This document shows, one piece after another, positions 6,914 through 11,033 of a stretch of DNA of 11,033 nt. The stretch is from Planctomycetaceae bacterium. Lineage in GTDB: Bacteria; Planctomycetota; Planctomycetia; Planctomycetales; Planctomycetaceae. Position 1 is the stretch's first letter. Each line of letters opens with the position of its first letter. The DNA is taken from assembly GCA_029259875.1 (NCBI GenBank), contig JAJDEK010000139.1:1-11033 (forward strand), given 5' to 3'. The translations under genes were made by a program, and so were the position numbers. Under the pieces are notes generated by a model, which did not search any database, was not told where the DNA came from, and saw only the letters and a program-made list of their open reading frames with translations.

Positions 6914-9889
6914 ATGACCGGTCTGTCACACCTCCGGAAAGTTTTCCCTTACCCTTGTATCACAAGCGTTGTCCTGCTGATTTACATATTAGTCCGGACT
7001 CCGACATCAGAAGCGGCAGAGATCAAAATACCTCGTTCACTGGATGATCGTCTTACAATCGAATTGTTTGCCTCAGAGCCTGACATTGTCACAGTCACAG
7101 GCCTGACAGTGGATCGACAAAACCGAGTCTATGTGGTTGAGAGTCATACGCATTTTCGACCTGAAAATTATGAAGGTCCTAAAACAGACCGCATTCGATT
7201 GCTGGAAGATACAACCGGCGATGGTAAAGCAAATCGGATTCAAACCTTCTATGCAGGTTCAACTGAGACGATGAATGTTGGCGCTCATCCTGACGGCTGG
7301 CTCTATGTCGCAACCCGCAGTTCGATCTTTCGTCTGCGGGACAAAGACGATGATGGTAAAGCAGATGTCAGGCAGAATCTGATTCAACTCGAGACCAAAG
7401 CGACTTATCCCCACAATGGATTTTCTGGTTTTGCCTTTGATTTCTTTAACAACCTCTATTTCAGTATGGGAGAAAACGAAGGAGTCGATGCCGAAATTAT
7501 CGGCGATTTTGGCAACATCTATTTCACTCTTGGTCAAAATTATGGAGACGATGCGACCCTGATCGGCAAAGGAAAAAAGCGATTGTCTGCATTACGAGGC
7601 GAAGGAGGCATCTTTCGCTGTCGGACGGATGGTAGCCAACTCGAACGTGTTGCCACTGGATTCTGGAATCCCTTCCATCTCTGTTTTGATGTGTACGGTC
7701 GGATGTTTGTGGGCGACAACGACCCTGGCAATCGTCCCCCCTGCCGTTTATTAACCATCGTAGAAGGAGGCGATTATGGATATCGTCGTCGCACGCTAGA
7801 ACCATTTATCTCGATCAATGCAGAAACGCCGGGCACGCTCCCTATGACTTCCTCTACGGGAGAATCTCCGACAGGGTTGATTTCATATGAATCAGACCAG
7901 CTACCCGAAGACTATCGAGGCGATTTACTCGTAGCCAGTTGGGGAGAACACCGCATTGATCGTTATCACTTTATGCCTGATGGTGCGAGTTTCAAAGTAA
8001 CAACTCAACCAGTAATTGCAGGGGAAGAACATTTTCGTCCCGCAGGAATTGCCGTCGGTCCTGATGGGAGTCTGTATGTCGGTGATTGGGCCGATCGATC
8101 CTATCCTTTACATGGAAAAGGTCGTGTGTGGCGAATTCGTGCGGTAACTCCTCCCCAACACTCACAAACAGAATCGATCACATCAAAGGATTGGCAGAAG
8201 CGGGATGCGGCCGCGCGAAAATTACTCGTTCAAGGTGAAACGGGAATTTCAGAGCTCAAAACAGCTCTCCAAAATTCTGAACCACGAGTCAAAGCGGTTG
8301 CCTTAAATGCATTAATCAGTGCACAAAAAATGACACCTGAATTAGCTGCTTCCATTTTGAATGGCAAACATGCAGGTCTCCGCGAACAGGCAATCACCAG
8401 GCTCCCCTCTGAACTGGTTGATTTTCAAAAGATCGCTACCAGCGATACTTCTCCAGCCGTCCAAGCTGCCGCATTGAGACGGATCAATGAAAAAACGGCC
8501 TTACCACTGCTTTTTAAACGCCTGAAAAGCGCAGATCTGTTTCTGCAACAGGCAGCGCGTCACGGACTTCGGCAAACATTATCTGACAGAGAGTTGGCTC
8601 AATTATTTTCGCATAAAGCCCCCGCAGTTCGACTCGCGGTGATTCTGTTATTAAAGGAAAGTTCATCAGCACCCGATGTCCGATTATTAAAGCAAGCTTT
8701 GAAAGATGAAAATCCACAGGTCCGTTTTGTGGCTGTAGAATGGATTGGCCGCGATGAACTCAAACAGTTCCGAGAGACACTTATCAATGACCTAGTGAAA
8801 AAAGCGACGACACCAGAATTGCTCAAAGCCTATCTAGCTTCGATAGCACAACTGGAAGGAGTTATGAAAGACTGGACACGCGGCACAACAGGAGACTGGT
8901 GGGTTAAGAAATCCAAGTCTCAGGAATACGCGGCTCAGTTACTTGATCTCCCTGAAACCTCACCTGAAGTGATACAACAAATCTTACTCTTTCTTCCTGC
9001 GTCTCATCCTGCATTGAATGAAAAAAAGCTGAGTCAACTTTTAAAGTCAACTGATTCGGGTGTTCAGACAGAAGCCGTTCGAACATTACGCGAAATCAAA
9101 ACAGACTCTGCTCGTAAGAAACTATTGCAGCTTGCCCTTAATTCAAACGCGGAAGTAAATTTGCGAGCAGAAGCAGTGATTGCATTGAATCCCTCTCAAC
9201 TCAAAAACGTAACTCCGCTATTGCAATTAGCAAATGACGGAAATCCCACCGTCAGCAAAGAAGCATTACGCACATTAACGGGAGCCGCACTGACAGAACA
9301 ACATCAGACGACACTCAAAAAATTGGCAACTACAAATGCTGAAAAAGCGATTCTCATCGAAAGAGTATTAAAGCGGCAACCAAAGCAGCAGAAACCGGCA
9401 AAAGACCAGTTAGCAAAATGGATGCAAATATTGTCTGGACCCGCTGATGCTCAAGCTGGCCAACGACTCTTCTTTCACCCCAAAGGTCCAGGCTGTTTCC
9501 GCTGCCACCAAATTGATGGCCGCGGTCAACAAGTAGGTCCCGGCTTAATTCGCATGCAGGGACGTATTGCACTGAATCGTGAGCGATTAGTTGAAGCGAT
9601 CATTAACCCCAGTAAGGATATCGATCCCGGTTTTCTCCCTATAACAATCGTCACCACCAATGGGCAAACTGCTTCCGGGATTTACCATAAGCACAACAAC
9701 AAAGAACGTTCTATCTATGACTCGAACGGGAAAATTCTCTCATTCAAAATCAGTGACATTGAGGAAATGGTTCCCTCAAAAACATCAATTATGCCCAATG
9801 GACTTGTAGACCAGATGACACTCCAGGAATTTCGTGATCTGATTGCTTACCTACTACCAGAACCTCAACAAAAAAACTCTTCCGACTAA
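6914..9889 (+). CDS. PVC-type dehydrogenase: propeller, HEAT repeats and c-type heme
   Basis: A 991-residue protein combining a Piru_Ver_Nterm/TIGR02604-type beta-propeller (about 38-410, related to soluble glucose/sorbosone dehydrogenases), HEAT-like helical repeats (about 425-820; e.g. EPRVKAVALNALI, NPQVRFVAVEWI, NPTVSKEALRTL) and a TIGR02603-type heme domain (about 840-980). The heme motif is C861-x-x-C864-H865; Met960 in SIMPNGL is the likely axial ligand. A hydrophobic segment at 16-28 is a signal or membrane anchor. Two calcium-type loops occur: D99-T-T-G-D103-G and D143-K-D145-D-D147-G-K-A-D151. Residues 181-197 and 202-218 are a diverged tandem duplication. AGGA at 6901-6904, nine bases upstream, supports the ATG. 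Likely oxidises a sugar or alcohol outside the cytoplasm and passes electrons to its heme; the substrate is not determinable. It is convergent with the SDR gene, with a 12-bp gap. Confidence 0.92.
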   Translation: MTGLSHLRKVFPYPCITSVVLLIYILVRTPTSEAAEIKIPRSLDDRLTIELFASEPDIVTVTGLTVDRQNRVYVVESHTHFRPENYEGPKTDRIRLLEDTTGDGKANRIQTFYAGSTETMNVGAHPDGWLYVATRSSIFRLRDKDDDGKADVRQNLIQLETKATYPHNGFSGFAFDFFNNLYFSMGENEGVDAEIIGDFGNIYFTLGQNYGDDATLIGKGKKRLSALRGEGGIFRCRTDGSQLERVATGFWNPFHLCFDVYGRMFVGDNDPGNRPPCRLLTIVEGGDYGYRRRTLEPFISINAETPGTLPMTSSTGESPTGLISYESDQLPEDYRGDLLVASWGEHRIDRYHFMPDGASFKVTTQPVIAGEEHFRPAGIAVGPDGSLYVGDWADRSYPLHGKGRVWRIRAVTPPQHSQTESITSKDWQKRDAAARKLLVQGETGISELKTALQNSEPRVKAVALNALISAQKMTPELAASILNGKHAGLREQAITRLPSELVDFQKIATSDTSPAVQAAALRRINEKTALPLLFKRLKSADLFLQQAARHGLRQTLSDRELAQLFSHKAPAVRLAVILLLKESSSAPDVRLLKQALKDENPQVRFVAVEWIGRDELKQFRETLINDLVKKATTPELLKAYLASIAQLEGVMKDWTRGTTGDWWVKKSKSQEYAAQLLDLPETSPEVIQQILLFLPASHPALNEKKLSQLLKSTDSGVQTEAVRTLREIKTDSARKKLLQLALNSNAEVNLRAEAVIALNPSQLKNVTPLLQLANDGNPTVSKEALRTLTGAALTEQHQTTLKKLATTNAEKAILIERVLKRQPKQQKPAKDQLAKWMQILSGPADAQAGQRLFFHPKGPGCFRCHQIDGRGQQVGPGLIRMQGRIALNRERLVEAIINPSKDIDPGFLPITIVTTNGQTASGIYHKHNNKERSIYDSNGKILSFKISDIEEMVPSKTSIMPNGLVDQMTLQEFRDLIAYLLPEPQQKNSSD
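7454..7567 (+). repeat. Diverged tandem duplication inside the propeller coding region
   Basis: Bases 7454-7504 and 7517-7567 encode two related 17-residue stretches, LYFSMGENEGVDAEIIG and IYFTLGQNYGDDATLIG. They start 63 bases apart, an exact 21-codon repeat. By hand alignment 9 of 17 residues and 35 of 51 bases match, and most other changes are conservative. The frame is kept. As remembered, relatives carry one such block (LYFGLGENxG) before the GEGG-I-R strand, so the second copy would be an insertion of one strand-turn unit. Confidence 0.6.
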
Positions 9890-9901
9890 TCAGAGTGAAA
9901 A

Positions 9902-10672
9902 TTACCGAACGGCTCCACCATTTACGTTAATCACCTGCCCAGTGATATAAGCCGCTTCATGACTGCACAGAAAACGTGCCATCTTGGCAATATCTTCCGG
10001 CTTCCCCCAACATTTCATCGGTGTTTCCTGTTTGACTCGTTCGTGCCAGACTTCACTGGCTTTTTCTCCCCAAGCAGTCAGGATCCAACCCGGGGCAATG
10101 CAATTCACGCGGACTTCTGGCGCTAATGAAACCGCCAACGAACGACTAAACCCCATGATCGCATTTTTGCTTGTCGCAAATAATTCTCCACTCTCCCCTT
10201 CCATCCCCCGATCAGATTGATCCCAGCCAATATTTAGAATGCAGCCTGTTCCTTGTTGCTGCATGCGTTGCCCCACTTCACGGGATAAGAGCACCGTCCC
10301 TCGCACATCGACATCAAATAGTTTTTCTAATTTTTGACCATAGTCGAGTTTTGCGTCAGCCCCTGTTAATAAATCGGCACCGGCGTTATTAATCCAAATG
10401 TCCAAGCTCCCCCATTCTTGAAATGCCTGATCAATAAACGCAGAATCATTTTCCTGGTTCGCAAGATCTGCTGAAATGGCCGCCGACTTTCTTCCACGAT
10501 CCTGAATTTGTTTCACAACCTGTTGCGCTTCCTGAGCAGAATTTCGATAGTGGATCAGCACATCCGCTCCGGCATCAGCTAATTCGAGGGCGATCGCCTT
10601 GCCAATTCCTGTAGAAGAACCAGTGACCAAAGCTTTCATACCTGAAAGATTACAGAAGGAAGATACTGACAC
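9902..10672 (-). CDS. SDR-family protein with altered active site
   Basis: A 256-residue classical-type short-chain dehydrogenase/reductase fold with no export signal, so probably cytoplasmic. The cofactor motif TGSSTGIG (17-24) and NNAG (95-98) are intact, and Arg43 after strand 2 suggests NADP(H). The helix with Lys169 and the C-terminal block GQVINVNGGAVR are normal. The catalytic Tyr of YxxxK is replaced by Phe165 (FATSK), and the position usually holding the catalytic Ser is Trp150 in ILNIGWDQS, with two extra residues before Phe165. It may be inactive, use other residues, or be a binding protein. The GTG start is chosen because GGAG (10680-10683) lies seven bases upstream and because CNLSGMKALVTG matches the usual SDR N-terminus; a later ATG at 10639 would remove that lead-in strand. 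Convergent with, and not obviously linked to, the esterase cluster. Confidence 0.88.
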   Translation of the reverse strand: MSVSSFCNLSGMKALVTGSSTGIGKAIALELADAGADVLIHYRNSAQEAQQVVKQIQDRGRKSAAISADLANQENDSAFIDQAFQEWGSLDIWINNAGADLLTGADAKLDYGQKLEKLFDVDVRGTVLLSREVGQRMQQQGTGCILNIGWDQSDRGMEGESGELFATSKNAIMGFSRSLAVSLAPEVRVNCIAPGWILTAWGEKASEVWHERVKQETPMKCWGKPEDIAKMARFLCSHEAAYITGQVINVNGGAVR

Positions 10673-10679
10673 TATGTAA

Positions 10680-10683
10680 CTCC
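10680..10683 (-). promoter_or_regulatory. Ribosome binding site fixing the SDR GTG start
   Basis: On the minus strand GGAG lies seven bases before the GTG at 10672. The alternative ATG at 10639 has only an AGG two bases upstream, too close to work well. Confidence 0.55.
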
Positions 10684-10757
10684 AATACTTGATGACACTT
10701 AAGTTGATACCGAATATGTTTTTTTTTGAATAATTAGCTAAACTGGATAAATTCTAG

Positions 10758-10786
10758 TTGACGATTGCGCAGCAGACTACCATAAT
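10758..10786 (+). promoter_or_regulatory. Sigma70-like promoter reading toward the right edge
   Basis: TTGACG (10758-10763) and CATAAT (10781-10786) are separated by exactly 17 bp, each one mismatch from consensus. This is the best promoter match in the window. The predicted start is near 10793. It reads away from the SDR gene, so it serves either a gene beyond the window or a short RNA. Confidence 0.45.
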
Positions 10787-10963
10787 TGCCATCGAAATGA
10801 GGGAGCGATCTTTAGTTTTAAATTTAAAGTAAAGCGTCTCCCCTACCTCACATCTTTCGCCTGTCAGGCAAACAATACAAGTAGTTGAGTAAACATTTCA
10901 ACTTAGATCTGCGCGCCACGTATTTCAGGCGATAATGGGCCACAAAGTAGTAAAATTTTGGCA

Positions 10964-10991
10964 TGGCCAGCGGTTGGCTGCTTGTTTTTTT
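10964..10991 (+). terminator. Terminator-like hairpin with T tract
   Basis: Bases 10964-10969 pair with 10975-10980 (four Watson-Crick and two G-U pairs) around loop GCGGT, followed by CTTG and seven T residues (10985-10991). The stem is short and modest in strength, but the T tract fits an intrinsic terminator. It lies about 200 bases after the predicted + strand start near 10793. If the partial + frame from 10935 is real, the hairpin would be inside it and the call would be wrong. Confidence 0.3.
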
Positions 10992-11033
10992 GTGATTCAC
11001 TTCCCCGCCTTGAATGTGAGCGGAACAAAACTA

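Larger units (their letters stand above)
10673..11033. other. Region without a confident gene (right end)
   Basis: No recognisable protein or structured RNA family was found in these 361 bases. They hold the SDR ribosome binding site, a T9 run (10719-10727), a + strand promoter match, inverted repeats (AGTTGA 10883-10888 with TCAACT 10898-10903; CGCCTG 10858-10863 with CAGGCG 10926-10931) and a terminator-like hairpin. Two short open frames exist. One is a minus-strand 50-codon frame at 10848-11000, GTG start with AAGG seven bases upstream, basic and aromatic-rich. The other is a + strand frame from ATG 10935 running off the window (33 codons, AGG five bases upstream). Both could be chance. 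Confidence 0.5.

Noticed and set aside
9890..9901. Terminator between the convergent dehydrogenase and SDR genes
   Set aside because: The gap is 12 bases with no inverted repeat; any terminator must lie inside the coding ends, and none was seen.
9902..10672. SDR gene as a pseudogene because of lost catalytic residues
   Set aside because: The frame is intact over normal length with a good ribosome binding site and conserved cofactor motifs, so altered function is more likely than decay.
10859..10869. Palindrome GCCTG-T-CAGGC as a hairpin or operator
   Set aside because: A one-base loop cannot form, leaving only three pairs in a real hairpin, and no regulator nearby points to an operator.

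Overview
The window is a chromosomal segment from a planctomycete, most likely a Planctomycetaceae member close to Gimesia; the genus is inferred from protein style only. The evidence is the set of families present, several of which are expanded almost only in the PVC superphylum. They are a PSCyt1/PSCyt2(DUF1549)/PSD1(DUF1553) multidomain cytochrome-like protein, a DUF1501 protein, and a PVC-type membrane-bound dehydrogenase (Piru_Ver_Nterm propeller, HEAT-like repeats, CxxCH heme domain).

Layout: (1) 4-3198 (+), a secreted predicted diheme PSCyt1-DUF1549-LamG-DUF1553 protein. It starts at TTG at the very edge, so its promoter lies outside the window. (2) 3281-4756 (+), a Tat-signal DUF1501 protein, its usual genomic partner. 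(3) 4757-5019, a hairpin-rich convergent intergenic region with two palindromes that share one core. (4) 5020-5817 (-), a secreted SASA-type carbohydrate acetylesterase, divergent from (5) 5937-6854 (+), a secreted alpha/beta-hydrolase esterase of BD-FAE type. The 119-bp gap between them holds a good promoter match for the minus-strand gene. (6) 6914-9889 (+), the large PVC dehydrogenase/cytochrome, 59 bp downstream of the hydrolase and probably cotranscribed with it. (7) 9902-10672 (-), a short-chain dehydrogenase (SDR) relative lacking the canonical catalytic Ser and Tyr, convergent with gene 6 with only 12 bp between them. (8) 10673-11033, no confident gene, but a good sigma70-like promoter and a terminator-like hairpin with a T tract on the + strand.

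Five of the six proteins carry export signals, and the set combines two esterases with heme-bearing, propeller and lectin-like (LamG) proteins. The simplest joint reading is extracytoplasmic attack on an acylated polysaccharide: LamG binding, deacetylation, and oxidation coupled to c-type heme. The substrate cannot be read from sequence. No mobile element, CRISPR array, tRNA, rRNA or phage gene was seen. The most unusual points are the degenerate SDR active site, a diverged 21-residue tandem duplication inside the propeller of gene 6, the paired palindromes at 4806-4988, and the possible short transcript at the right edge.
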